64,000 nucleotides of DNA from positions 1 through 64,000 of the forward strand of contig JAJDXR010000068.1 in NCBI GenBank assembly GCA_022823165.1, given 5' to 3'. Positions 50,201 to 59,304 of the stretch are shown here, piece after piece (position 1 is the first letter of the stretch; every line of letters begins with the position of its first letter). Both the position numbers and the translations under genes were made by a program. Under the pieces are notes generated by a model. The model saw only the letters and a program-made list of their open reading frames with translations. It did no database searches and was not told the DNA's origin. This DNA comes from Anaerolineae bacterium (GTDB lineage Bacteria; Chloroflexota; Anaerolineae; Aggregatilineales; Phototrophicaceae).

Positions 50201-51238
50201 CTAATCAAAACTGATAGACATATCCATCGTGCGGCGGTCTTCGACGCGGTCAATGGTTCCAAGTATGCCGATGGATGTGGCGCCGACGGTGGGCCATTCC
50301 TGCCCGCTGGGGATGACGATGCCGTCTTTCGGCGTCGGCATCTCGGCCAGCAGTTCGCCGGTATAGGGATCAACCAGGCGGCCGTAACTGTCGCCCGCTT
50401 TCAGCTCGTCCTTGAATTTGCGATCGCGGATGAACAGCCCGTCGACAGCCGGTTTCCAGATAACGACGCCGGCGTTGTACACCGTGCACAGGGGACCGTC
50501 CGACTTCATTTCTCCGTCGAACATATCCATGGCGATCATCACATTCCAGATGCCGCGCTCGGCATCGCGCACATTGTCCTCGCCATTTTTGTACCAGCCT
50601 GTGCCGCCGCCGAATTCCAGCGTAATCTGGCAGGTGTTGGCGTCCTCGATGGCTTTTTTGGCGGTGTTGGCGCCAAAGGTGCCGGGCGGGAAGAAGGCGG
50701 CTTGGTCTAGGCCGAAAGCCACTACCAGCTTGCGCCGTATCTTCTCGATCCGCGTGGGCTTGTTCGGGTCGTCCTCGGCGCTGAATAGCACATAGCGCTC
50801 GTAAGCGGTGCGGGCGCCGGCGTGATAGTCGATCATGACATCAGCCTGGGCGATGGTTTCCTTGAAATAGATGTAGGCCGTCTGATCGGAGACGCTGCCG
50901 TCGGCTTTGCCCGGGAAGAGGCGGCTGATATCCTTGGCGTCCACGCGGCTGCCGCGCTCGCCCAGCTCGAAGCCGGCGCGGTTGACCACCGGCACGGCGA
51001 TGATATTGCCGCGGATGGCGCTGGGGTCGGCTTTGGCCACGAAATCCAGGATGGCGATGGAGCCGATGACTTCCGCGCCGTGGATAGCCCCCTGCAGCAT
51101 CAGCGTTGGTCCCGGCTGAGCGCCAGCGATGAGATGGACGGGGATGTCCAGCCGCATGCCCGAGCGCGATTGGGCTGTTTCCAAATAGCCAAAGACTTTT
51201 TCGCCCGGTTTTGCCGCTAAGTTGCCTACCTTTAACAT
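50201..51238 (-). CDS. Succinylglutamate desuccinylase/aspartoacylase family deacylase
   Basis: 345 residues with the zinc-carboxypeptidase-like fold of AstE and aspartoacylase. The metal residues are complete: His53 and Glu56 in QGAIHGAEVIGS and His139 in MIDYHAGA. Substrate-binding segments VVNRAGFE and DISRLFPGKADG are also intact. The C-terminal domain is a barrel-sandwich-like strand set (YNAGVVIWKPAVDGLFI). Members remove acyl groups from N-acyl amino acids. AAAAGGAG lies upstream of the ATG. It sits between an S9 peptidase and its degenerate paralogue in a peptide-processing neighbourhood. Confidence 0.88.
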   Translation of the reverse strand: MLKVGNLAAKPGEKVFGYLETAQSRSGMRLDIPVHLIAGAQPGPTLMLQGAIHGAEVIGSIAILDFVAKADPSAIRGNIIAVPVVNRAGFELGERGSRVDAKDISRLFPGKADGSVSDQTAYIYFKETIAQADVMIDYHAGARTAYERYVLFSAEDDPNKPTRIEKIRRKLVVAFGLDQAAFFPPGTFGANTAKKAIEDANTCQITLEFGGGTGWYKNGEDNVRDAERGIWNVMIAMDMFDGEMKSDGPLCTVYNAGVVIWKPAVDGLFIRDRKFKDELKAGDSYGRLVDPYTGELLAEMPTPKDGIVIPSGQEWPTVGATSIGILGTIDRVEDRRTMDMSISFD

Positions 51239-51257
51239 AGAGTTTCTCCTTTTTTGT

Positions 51258-51305
51258 GCGGGCGAGCCAAGGGTAGCGTAGACACTAACCTCCGCTCGCC
51301 CCTAC
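51258..51305. repeat. Family A palindrome split by a GCGTAGACAC cassette
   Basis: Outer arms GCGGGCGAGC and GCTCGCCCCTAC enclose AAGGGTAGCGTAGACACTAA and a few more bases. GCGTAGACAC is at 51276-51285. Confidence 0.6.
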
Positions 51306-51340
51306 GGATTACGTTTTGTTTGCGGACGATTCACATTTTG

Positions 51341-51483
51341 CCTCCCATCCCCCGGCCCCTCCTCGACATCTCTATGGCGAGCATCCCCATAAAGTGGGAA
51401 GGGGAGCTAGCGTAAGCGCAAGTCCCTCTCTCATTTTGGGATGCCCGCCATAGTAATGGCGGGAAGGGATTTAGGATGGGGGT
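51341..51483. repeat. Family D repeat, long version
   Basis: Contains CCTCCCATCCCCCGGCCCCT at the left, GGGAAGGGATTTAGGATGGG at the right, and the hairpin CCCGCCAT-AGTA-ATGGCGGG at 51444-51463, the same stem as at 42012. A second hairpin-like word (CTCTATGGCGAGCATCCCCA) lies in the middle. Its right part overlaps the end of the S9 peptidase gene by about a dozen bases. Confidence 0.6.
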
Positions 51484-53492
51484 ATTGTAACGGAATGCGT
51501 CCCCAGATGCCGCTTGAACCAGCCCAGGATGCGGTGGATGCGTTCGATGCGGTTGCCGGGCCGGCCGCCGCGCGACAGCCCGTGATTCTCGCCCTCGAAG
51601 ATGACCAGCTCAACCGGCTTGCCGCGCCAGCGCAGGGCGGCGAACATCTGCTCCGCCTGCTCCAGGGCGCAGCGATGGTCTTCATCGCTGTGGATGATCA
51701 GCAGGGGCGTATTTACCTTGTCGATGTAAGCCACGGGCGATTGCGCCCAACTGCTGTTCAAGTCGCGCCAGGGGTCAGTGCGCGTTTCACCGCCGGTGCA
51801 CTCGGGCCCGATATCGGAGGTGCCGAAGAAACTGATCTGGTTGGTGATTGAGCGCTGCGTCACAGCCGCGGCGAAGCGGTCGGTATGGCCCACGACCCAA
51901 TTGGTCATGAAGCCGCCGCAGCTGCCGCCGGTGACACCCATGCGCGAACTGTCGATATATGGGCGCGCCGCCAGCTCGTCGACGCCCAGCATGATCTCGT
52001 CGTATTCGGCGCCGCCTTGATCGCCTTCGCTGGCTTTGGTCCAGGCTTGGCCGTAACCGGCGGTTGTACCGCGCTGATTAAAATAAGCCACCGAATAACC
52101 GGCGTTGGCGTAGATTTGAAATTCCTGATTGAAATCCCAGCCGAACATCGAGCAGTGCACGTATTGTATGTGCGGGTAGGCTTTGCCCTCCTCGAAGTCC
52201 AGCGGTTTGATCAGCCAGCCGTGAACCTTGGCGCCGTCGACGCCGTCGTACCAATAACCTATCGGCGCCGACAGCCGATGATCGCGCAGCCAGGGGTTGA
52301 GATTGGTCAGCTTGCGCGTTTCGCCCTTGTCCCACAAGTATAGCTCGCCCGGGTTGCTGGGGTTGGCTTGGCCATAGGCGGCGGCGCCGTCCAGCGCCGG
52401 GCTGTACTCGAAGGTGATGCTCTCGCCGCTGACCAGCCGCTGATAGTCGCCGTCGGTGTCGATGCGGTAGAGATTGGTCGCGCCCTGCTCGGTGAGCAAG
52501 AAGTATATCCACTCATCGCCCGGCGCCCACTTCATCGTCACGTTGGACAGGCCCACGCGCTGGTCGGAAACGGCGTAGTTGCCGACTTCGTCGTCGATAC
52601 CCGCGCCCAGCTTCCAGGCTTTGCGCGCTTCCACATCGGCCAGGTGCGGCTGCCAGAAATTGCGGCGGTTGACCGGCGGCGGCAGGTTATGCCCGGCGAA
52701 GGCGATGAATTTGTCGTCCGCGCCCCAAACCGGGCTGAAAGCCGTGCCCCGCCAGTCGGGAAGCAGCAGCTCCGGCCGGCCGTCAGGATAATCGCAAGTC
52801 AGGATTTGGCCGTAGCCCAGGGAGGTATTCTGCTCGCGCGCCATGCCGACGAAAGCCAGCCGCTCGCCTTGATTGCTCCACCGCGGCTGCGAGTAGTCGC
52901 ATTCGCTGTGGGTGACCTGGGCGAAGTCGCCAGTTTCGATCTCCAGCACCCAGATCTGCTTGAACTTGTCGTGCACCCAGCCGACGCCGTCTTGTTTGTA
53001 GCGCAGGCGGCGCACGACCTTGACAGTTGGCGCGGGAATGCCGGGAACCGGACCGCGGTCATCGGCGGCGCGCATGGGCGTCCAGCGCGCGCCCGCCAGC
53101 TTCGAGCCGTCGGCCGACCAGTCAAGCCCGCTCATGGGCATGCCGTCAGTCCTGAAGAAAGCCTCAATGTCATCGTCAACATCCAGGATGCGAACCGAAT
53201 CGCCATCGGCGTCGCTATAGGCGTAAGCCAGCCGGCTGCTGTCGCGATTCCAGGCGATGGAGGACACGTTGCAGTCGCCATCGGTCAAGCGGCTGTCGCT
53301 GTCGCTGCGCAAATCGTAGAGGTAGAGATGTGTAACGTAACCGTTGGCAGGACCATGCGGGCGGCGGACGGTGTAGGCGATCTGCGAGGCGTCCGGGGCG
53401 ATGGCGATTTCAGCCAGCCAACTGAACTTCATCAAGTCTTCCGGGATCAGCCCGCGCCGCCGGTCGACTGCAACAAGGTCATGTTCTGTCAT
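51471..53492 (-). CDS. S9 family peptidase (prolyl oligopeptidase/acylaminoacyl type)
   Basis: 673 residues. The N-terminal two thirds are WD-like beta-propeller repeats (IAPDASQIAY, VSSIAWNRDSSRLAYA, SGLDWSADGSKLAG) without a signal peptide. The catalytic alpha/beta-hydrolase domain begins near 415; Ser524 lies in TGGSCGGFM, Asp605 in HSDEDHRC and His637 in GENHGLSRGG, completing the triad. The enzyme should cleave short peptides or release acyl-amino acids in the cytoplasm. The next genes downstream are the two aspartoacylase-like genes, so a peptide/acyl-amino acid degradation unit is plausible. Confidence 0.92.
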   Translation of the reverse strand: MTEHDLVAVDRRRGLIPEDLMKFSWLAEIAIAPDASQIAYTVRRPHGPANGYVTHLYLYDLRSDSDSRLTDGDCNVSSIAWNRDSSRLAYAYSDADGDSVRILDVDDDIEAFFRTDGMPMSGLDWSADGSKLAGARWTPMRAADDRGPVPGIPAPTVKVVRRLRYKQDGVGWVHDKFKQIWVLEIETGDFAQVTHSECDYSQPRWSNQGERLAFVGMAREQNTSLGYGQILTCDYPDGRPELLLPDWRGTAFSPVWGADDKFIAFAGHNLPPPVNRRNFWQPHLADVEARKAWKLGAGIDDEVGNYAVSDQRVGLSNVTMKWAPGDEWIYFLLTEQGATNLYRIDTDGDYQRLVSGESITFEYSPALDGAAAYGQANPSNPGELYLWDKGETRKLTNLNPWLRDHRLSAPIGYWYDGVDGAKVHGWLIKPLDFEEGKAYPHIQYVHCSMFGWDFNQEFQIYANAGYSVAYFNQRGTTAGYGQAWTKASEGDQGGAEYDEIMLGVDELAARPYIDSSRMGVTGGSCGGFMTNWVVGHTDRFAAAVTQRSITNQISFFGTSDIGPECTGGETRTDPWRDLNSSWAQSPVAYIDKVNTPLLIIHSDEDHRCALEQAEQMFAALRWRGKPVELVIFEGENHGLSRGGRPGNRIERIHRILGWFKRHLGTHSVTIPPS

Positions 53493-53814
53493 CGTAATTT
53501 CCCTTAATAATCAGGTCTGCATTCAGCCTGAGTGTAACCCTGTGGCCACAGTCACTACAATCGCTTTAGAACATTATTACCATCGAGTACACCGAGAAAA
53601 TAGAGTACACCGAGAAAAGCCGATACTGAACGTTAAACAACTGCGACGCTTGTCGCATTCTGTAGACTACAGATATTTGGCTGAGATCGAAATAACATTG
53701 ATACCTCTGTGTCCTCAATGCTACTCGGTGTACTCGGTGGCAAGATGTCGATTGTCTCTTTGTCATTCCATGCGGCATCATACTGCGGCGATTGACGAGG
53801 ATAGGCCTTCGCCC
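53493..53814. other. Intergenic stretch mostly occupied by a family B element
   Basis: 322 bases without a gene. The family B copy takes 53577-53743. The remainder shows nothing I can name. Confidence 0.4.
53577..53743. repeat. Family B inverted-repeat element, 167 bp
   Basis: Left end TTACCATCGAGTACACCGAG, right end CTCGGTGTACTCGGTGGCAA: reversed, the two differ at only two of 20 bases. A second internal GAGTACACCGAGAAAA on the left and CTCTGTGTCCTCAATG on the right are typical of the family. Confidence 0.75.
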
Positions 53815-54882
53815 TCACAAATCACAGCGGACGCCGATATCAGCCGCCAGCTCGCGCAATTGCGCCACGGTCTCGCGCGAAACCGGGATGCCGCCCTCGC
53901 GCCGCTGCTCCATACGTCCGAACTCGACTTCGCCCGGCAGCATGACCGGGCGCGCGCTGTCGATCGGCGGCGCGGATTTGACCTGGCTCACCAGCGCTTC
54001 CAGGCGCCGGTCGAAGTCGGCCTGCGGCATCATGGCGGTCGGGTTGATGGCGACCAGCATGTGGCCGACATCGAAATTCCGCTCGTCCTGGAAGACATCC
54101 AGCCCGAAGAGCGCGCCGGTCATCACACCGGCCAGGACATCGGTGAACAAGCTGAGCCCATAACCCTTGTATTCGCCGATGGGCAGCAGCGGGCCGGTCA
54201 TGGCCGCTGAGGGATCCGTCGTAACTTCGCCCGAGGGCGTCAGCGCCCAGTTATCCGGCATCTCGCGATTCTCGCGTTCGTACCAGCGCATCATGCCTTT
54301 GCCGGACATGGTCAGCGCCATATCCAGCACGATGGCGTGGTCGGCGCCGCGCGGTATCGCCAGGCCCCAGGGGTTGGTGCCCAGCACAACTTTGGCCGAG
54401 CCCCAGGGCGCCATCTCAGCGGAGGCGTTGGTCATCGACCAGCCGATCAAGCCGGCTTTGGCCGCTGTCAGCGCGTGGTATCCCGCTATGCCGAAGTGGT
54501 TGCTGTGGCGTACGCCCACCATGGCGATGCCGCTGGTTCTGGCTTTTTCGACCGCCCGCCGCATGGCTCGCTGAGCGGCCACGTAACCGAAGCCCTTGGC
54601 CGCGTCCAGCAGCGCGTAAGCCGGCCCGTCGCTGAGCCAGGTCATGGGCGCGCCGGGCGCGAGGCCGCCGTTCTTGACGCGCCGCGTATAACGGAAGAGC
54701 TTCTCCAGCCCTTGGCCCTGGCCCGGATGCCACCATTGCGAAGCCGTCATCAAGCCGTCGCTGATGATCGCGGCTTCGTCGGCGGTCGCGCCTAAAGCGC
54801 GCATATAGGCAGTGGCGAAGTCGCGCAGCGTCTCCAGCGGATAATGATTGACCAACGAGGAATCCTGGATTTCGTAGGCCAT
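53815..54882 (-). CDS. Malate/L-lactate dehydrogenase family protein (Ldh_2)
   Basis: 355 residues of the NAD(P)-dependent MDH/LDH-2 family (YlbC, DpkA, allantoin-related relatives), which is unrelated to classical Rossmann malate dehydrogenase. VRHSNHFGIAGYHALTAAK contains the catalytic His region; MTNASAEMAPWG, LGTNPWGLAIP and EYKGYGLSLFTDVLAG are family blocks. The protein may reduce a 2-oxoacid or a cyclic imine such as piperideine-2-carboxylate; DpkA-type imine reduction would suit the D-amino acid theme but is not proven. It follows the SDR gene by nine bases, so the two are likely co-transcribed. Confidence 0.88.
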   Translation of the reverse strand: MAYEIQDSSLVNHYPLETLRDFATAYMRALGATADEAAIISDGLMTASQWWHPGQGQGLEKLFRYTRRVKNGGLAPGAPMTWLSDGPAYALLDAAKGFGYVAAQRAMRRAVEKARTSGIAMVGVRHSNHFGIAGYHALTAAKAGLIGWSMTNASAEMAPWGSAKVVLGTNPWGLAIPRGADHAIVLDMALTMSGKGMMRWYERENREMPDNWALTPSGEVTTDPSAAMTGPLLPIGEYKGYGLSLFTDVLAGVMTGALFGLDVFQDERNFDVGHMLVAINPTAMMPQADFDRRLEALVSQVKSAPPIDSARPVMLPGEVEFGRMEQRREGGIPVSRETVAQLRELAADIGVRCDL

Positions 54883-54891
54883 CGGCAGTCC

Positions 54892-55617
54892 TTACATAAA
54901 TGGATGATTGAGCGGGTTCAGCACGGCTTCGTTTACGACGAACTCAGCTGGCGACGCCGCCAATTGGGCGATCATAGTCGCCACCGCCTGCGGGTCCATC
55001 GACTCGCTGCGAGGCAATTCGCCGATGGGCGCGCCGCGCCAGCCCGTGTCCATGCCGCCCGGATACAGAATGGTCGAGCGGATATTGTGCGCCTTGCCGG
55101 CCTGGGCGATGGCGTGGTTCAAGCCGGTCAAGCCGAATTTGCTGCCGCCGTAGGCTGGGCTGCCGCCGCCGCGCAAACCGGCTGTGCCCGAGATGTTGAT
55201 GACATAAGCCGAGTCGGCGGCGCAGAGGCTGCTCCACAAAGCGCGCGTCAGGTAAAATACACCGGACAAATTGACGGCGATGACCTCGTCCCAGGCGCTG
55301 ATGTCGGTGCCTTCAAAAGTGCGCGGCGCCGGAATGCCAGCGTTGTTGACCAGGATGTCGACTTTGCGGTAGGCGGCTTGAATAGCCGAGGCCGTTTCCA
55401 GCACTTGCGCCGAGTCCGCCACATCGCAGGGGTAGACTGCCGCAGCGCCACCCGCCGCGCGGATGGACTCAGCGGCCTCGTTCAGGGGCTCGTCTCGGCG
55501 GGCGATTAAGACGACCTGCGCGCCGGCCGCAGCCAGCCGCTCGGCTACCGCGCGGCCCAAACCGTGGCTGGCGCCAGTGATGACTGCTACTTTGTTCTTT
55601 AGTGTCTCTTCCTTCAT
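54892..55617 (-). CDS. Short-chain dehydrogenase/reductase
   Basis: 241 residues with a classical SDR layout: cofactor motif TGASHGLG near residue 15, the NNAG motif, catalytic Ser in INISGTAG, and Y-x-x-x-K in AYGGSK. RRDE after the second strand favours NADP(H). The C-terminus is short. It is nine bases upstream of the malate/lactate dehydrogenase-like gene on the same strand. Substrate unknown; a 3-oxoacyl or sugar-alcohol reductase is possible. Confidence 0.9.
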   Translation of the reverse strand: MKEETLKNKVAVITGASHGLGRAVAERLAAAGAQVVLIARRDEPLNEAAESIRAAGGAAAVYPCDVADSAQVLETASAIQAAYRKVDILVNNAGIPAPRTFEGTDISAWDEVIAVNLSGVFYLTRALWSSLCAADSAYVINISGTAGLRGGGSPAYGGSKFGLTGLNHAIAQAGKAHNIRSTILYPGGMDTGWRGAPIGELPRSESMDPQAVATMIAQLAASPAEFVVNEAVLNPLNHPFM

Positions 55618-55638
55618 TGACTCATCCGCAAAATAATC

Positions 55639-58134
55639 TCATGGCCGGTTTATCGCCGCGATCTCCAACTCACGCTCAAATCTTACGCCGGTCTCGTCAA
55701 GCGCGCCAGATACACTTGTTCTGGTATTAAAGTCGTAAAAAATGAGTTTGACCGCGTAATCGCCGGGCTGCAAGGCTGAAATGTCAAGGCGATGACGAGC
55801 GAGCGCTTCCATTCCGATGACAAAGTCCTGATTATGAACCTTGCTGCCATCCCCGTCAAAAAATTGCACGGAAATGGCGTGGCTAGTCAAAGGCAGCGCG
55901 TCCCAGCGCAGTTGGATTTCCAGATGGTCTTCATTCAGCGCGACCAGCGCATTTCCCAGGCGCGCGCCATTGTCATAAAGCGCCTTCAGCGGCGCCGGCG
56001 CGTCGAAGAGCGCGCAGGAGAATTCGCGGCGCAAAAGACGATCGATAGCCCAGCCATCTTCTAAATTTTGGCGTTCGCACGCGTGAAATTGATCCAGGGG
56101 CGGCGCGTATGTAATCCGCAGCGTATTGAGATCGCGTGATGTGTGCAAGACATAGATTGCCTGACTCTGCTTAGCAAAGTTCTCCACATTCAAACGGCTG
56201 TCAGCAGCGGTCTGGAAGTTCGGCTCGCCCTCGTCAAAATGCAGGTGAAGCAAGCCATTCCAATTGGTGGTATTGGCGATGGTGGTGTCAAGGTAAGCGA
56301 ACTGATCGTCATCGAATCGTTCGCGCGGATGGAAACTGAGCAGCGACGTGCCCGGATGCCACTCAGCCAGAGGCGAATTCAGAAAGTGGTCAAAAGCAGC
56401 CAGCTCAGCAGGGAGATCTACGCAGCCCAGACGCATATCGCGCAAGCGATAAATCGCTACCAAGCCGTCGTCATAAGCGGCGGGTACGCGGGCAAAACTG
56501 TGCTGAGCTTGCTCAGTTCCGCCGCTCCAGCGATGCAAGACAATATGCGAAAAGTCGTCCGACAGCAATGCGTCCAATGCCTCATGATATGCTTCCGCGC
56601 GACCGAAACAAGACCCGCTTCGGTCGTAAAGCCATTCGCGCAGCAGCCAGTTTCTGGCTACGTACGCGAAAGTGCTTTCGCTGGTTCGCCATAGGAAGCC
56701 GAAAGCGGTTGGATATCCAGTCAAGGTCTGTCCAAATAGCGCGAAAGAATCAATCGGCTTTGTGCGTGGCAAGTTAATAAGCTTGATCGGATCTTCGGGA
56801 TCGGTCTTCAGCCAATTGATATAAGCCGTCGCCCCTTTTGGCAATGATATTCCTCGAAGCGGAGCGTAGTATTCAATGGAGACGATGAGTATGGCGGCCA
56901 GCGCGGCCAGAGCGCGTACCCTCGCCGGTTTCCCTCGGAGCAGCGTGGCAAAACCGAAGCAGGAGAGCACAGCAAAGGGCGTGATCAAAGCGTACAGGTA
57001 GTAATTTGGGACTCCGACTTGTTGAAATACGATGGGAAATAGTTCCTTCAAGACATGCGCGGGCAAAAGGATGTCCCGATAAGCTACGCTGTTGATGGTG
57101 AGAAAATCACCCAGCCGCATAAGCGCGAAGAAAACGAAGAGCGCCAGCCAGGGCAGCAGGCATTTGTGCCGCGCTTTGCCAAGCAGCGCGCAAGCCAGGA
57201 AAAAGAGGTTGATGTAGCCCAGGTAGATGTTGCGATGAGTTTCACCGGGCGGGACATTGAAAATTGAATGCAGTGTGCTCCCGGTGAAGGGATTGCGTGT
57301 ATGAACGAAGTAATTTAGCAGGTCGGTGCTGCGTATATCGCTCTCATACCGGGTCAAACCCTCCTGGAGGATTGCCGAGTCAACAACCATTGGATAAAGG
57401 CGTCCTGCGCAAATGACCGCGCAAAGCGCCGCAAACACAAGCAGCAGGCGCCAGAACTGGCCTTGCCTCCAGCGCGTCGGCAGTAGAAATACGGTGTATA
57501 TACCCGTGCCCAACAAAATGAATACGAGGATGTACATGCTGATGTAGGCGGTAAGGCCAGCGCAAAAGCCGGCCAGCGCCGCGTATAGACGGCGACCTTC
57601 AAAGATCGCGCGGTGCAAAAAATACAGCGTCAAGGGCATCGTACCGAAACAGATCAATTCGGGGACTGATTTTTTGCTGCTGAAGGAGATGCTCAAGACG
57701 GCGACCGCGGCGCCAAAAAGCGCAACCCACTTGTCCTTGAGGAGATGCAGAATCAGTACATAAACGCTAATGCCGTTGAAAAAAAGAATCAGCAAAAAGA
57801 TCAGATTGTTCGCACTGTCCACAGCCATAATTTGCTTAAGCGCGAGCATCATAAGCGCATGAGGAAGGGTAAAATGCTGGAAGGCCAAGGACGCGCCTCG
57901 CGGATGAAAAGTATCGATGCTGTACCAGAGTTCAGCTTGCCCGGTTAGCACCTGTCCGATATGCCAGCTGTCCCATACCCGATGAAAAATCTCGAAGCTA
58001 TGGTTATGCACCCAAAACTCGTCCGCATCAAACAGGCGGGCGAAGGTTGGCCAGGTCATCACGATGATGACCACGGGCAGAATCAGCAATACATGAATAT
58101 GATTGCGCAGCCGGCCCCAAATATGCGTTCGCAT
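55639..58134 (-). CDS. Large polytopic membrane protein, GT-C/YfhO-like
   Basis: 831 residues. The first 430 residues contain about ten hydrophobic helices (for example VLLILPVVIIVMTWPTFARL, LIFLLILFFNGISVYVLILHLL, LLLVFAALCAVICAG), with an Asp-rich luminal loop after the first helix (FDADEFWVHNHSFEIFHRVWD). The C-terminal half is a soluble domain with strands. This arrangement matches membrane glycosyltransferase-like or YfhO-type proteins that use lipid-linked sugars, frequent in Chloroflexota. No catalytic DxD-like site can be assigned with confidence. It lies alone between the SDR and aminotransferase genes. Confidence 0.65.
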   Translation of the reverse strand: MRTHIWGRLRNHIHVLLILPVVIIVMTWPTFARLFDADEFWVHNHSFEIFHRVWDSWHIGQVLTGQAELWYSIDTFHPRGASLAFQHFTLPHALMMLALKQIMAVDSANNLIFLLILFFNGISVYVLILHLLKDKWVALFGAAVAVLSISFSSKKSVPELICFGTMPLTLYFLHRAIFEGRRLYAALAGFCAGLTAYISMYILVFILLGTGIYTVFLLPTRWRQGQFWRLLLVFAALCAVICAGRLYPMVVDSAILQEGLTRYESDIRSTDLLNYFVHTRNPFTGSTLHSIFNVPPGETHRNIYLGYINLFFLACALLGKARHKCLLPWLALFVFFALMRLGDFLTINSVAYRDILLPAHVLKELFPIVFQQVGVPNYYLYALITPFAVLSCFGFATLLRGKPARVRALAALAAILIVSIEYYAPLRGISLPKGATAYINWLKTDPEDPIKLINLPRTKPIDSFALFGQTLTGYPTAFGFLWRTSESTFAYVARNWLLREWLYDRSGSCFGRAEAYHEALDALLSDDFSHIVLHRWSGGTEQAQHSFARVPAAYDDGLVAIYRLRDMRLGCVDLPAELAAFDHFLNSPLAEWHPGTSLLSFHPRERFDDDQFAYLDTTIANTTNWNGLLHLHFDEGEPNFQTAADSRLNVENFAKQSQAIYVLHTSRDLNTLRITYAPPLDQFHACERQNLEDGWAIDRLLRREFSCALFDAPAPLKALYDNGARLGNALVALNEDHLEIQLRWDALPLTSHAISVQFFDGDGSKVHNQDFVIGMEALARHRLDISALQPGDYAVKLIFYDFNTRTSVSGALDETGVRFERELEIAAINRP

Positions 58135-58143
58135 TCGAGACGC

Positions 58144-59304
58144 CTACCGACCCGCCATGATGCCTTGCATGGCGACTTTCATGCGCTCCAGCCCCTCGAT
58201 TAGCTTGTCTTCCGGCTGCAAGAAGGTCATGCGCAGATAATCTTTGCGATCTTTGGAAAAGGCCGAGCCCGGATACGCCAGCACGTGCTGCTCAGTCAGC
58301 ATGCGCTGCGCCACCTCGGCGCTGTCCAACCCGGTGAAGGCGATATCGGCGAAGACGAATTGCCCGCCCTGGGGCAGGCCGTATTTCATGCCCATCTCGT
58401 CCAGCGCGTCCAGCACCAAACGCCGCCGCCGCCGATACGCCGCCGCCATCATCTCGACCGGCTCTTGCGGTCCCGTCAGCGCGGCGATGCCAGCATATTG
58501 CGAGATGACCGAGGCGCCGCCTGTCGTAGCCGCTTTGAGCTCTGTGACGCGCGCCATTAAATCTGCCGGTCCGGTGATCCAGCCCAGCCGCCAGCCGGTC
58601 ATGGAGTAGGACTTGGACAGGGCGTTCAGCGTGAGTGTGCGTTCCTTGCCGCCCGGCAGCGCGGCCGGGCTGGTATGCGCGAAGTCGTCATAAACGAAGA
58701 GATCGTAAATCTCGTCGGAGAGAATCATCAGGTCGCGCTCGATGGCGATATCCAGCAGTTCGCGCATATCTCCGGGCGAAATGACGCTGGCGCAGGGATT
58801 GTTGGGCGAGACCAGCAGCAGCGCCCGCGTTCTCTCCGTGACGGCGGCGCGCACCAGGGCCGGGTCGGCTCGGAAGTCTTCCTGCGGCCAGGTTTGCACC
58901 TCGACCTTGGTGGCGCCGGCGAAGTCCAGCGAGTCGGCGTAGGTAGTGTAATTGGGCTCGGGCACGATCATCTCATCGCCCGCGCCCACAGTCGCCAGCA
59001 CCATCAAGAAGAGCGCCTCTTGCCCGCCATTGGTGACGACCACTTCGCTAGCCGGGTCGACATCGATATTGTTGACGCGCTTGACTCGCTCGGCGATAGC
59101 TTCGCGCAGGGCGGGCAAGCCGGCCGGCGGACTGTAGTCGGCGTGGTGGTGGATCATGGCTTCTTTGGCGGCGGCCACAATATGCGCCGGCGTATCAAAG
59201 TCGGGGTCGCCGCGCCCCATGACAATCACATCGTCGTAACCGCGCGCTTCGCCGATCAGCTTGTACAGCAGGTTGGTGCCTTGGTCTTCTCTTTTCTTGC
59301 TCAT
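58144..59304 (-). CDS. Class I/II aminotransferase, PLP-dependent
   Basis: 386 residues of fold type I aminotransferases (AAT I). GRGDPDFDTPAHI at the start, NGGQEALFLMVLA, N168 in SPNNPCA, Asp197 in SDEIYD, the Schiff-base Lys231 in LNALSKSYSMTGWRLGW and the tail LRMTF are all as expected. The SD sequence GAAGGA precedes the ATG. A second aminotransferase gene upstream (59574) has lost the Lys. Amino-donor specificity is unknown; AspC- or AlaT-like. Confidence 0.92.
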   Translation of the reverse strand: MSKKREDQGTNLLYKLIGEARGYDDVIVMGRGDPDFDTPAHIVAAAKEAMIHHHADYSPPAGLPALREAIAERVKRVNNIDVDPASEVVVTNGGQEALFLMVLATVGAGDEMIVPEPNYTTYADSLDFAGATKVEVQTWPQEDFRADPALVRAAVTERTRALLLVSPNNPCASVISPGDMRELLDIAIERDLMILSDEIYDLFVYDDFAHTSPAALPGGKERTLTLNALSKSYSMTGWRLGWITGPADLMARVTELKAATTGGASVISQYAGIAALTGPQEPVEMMAAAYRRRRRLVLDALDEMGMKYGLPQGGQFVFADIAFTGLDSAEVAQRMLTEQHVLAYPGSAFSKDRKDYLRMTFLQPEDKLIEGLERMKVAMQGIMAGR

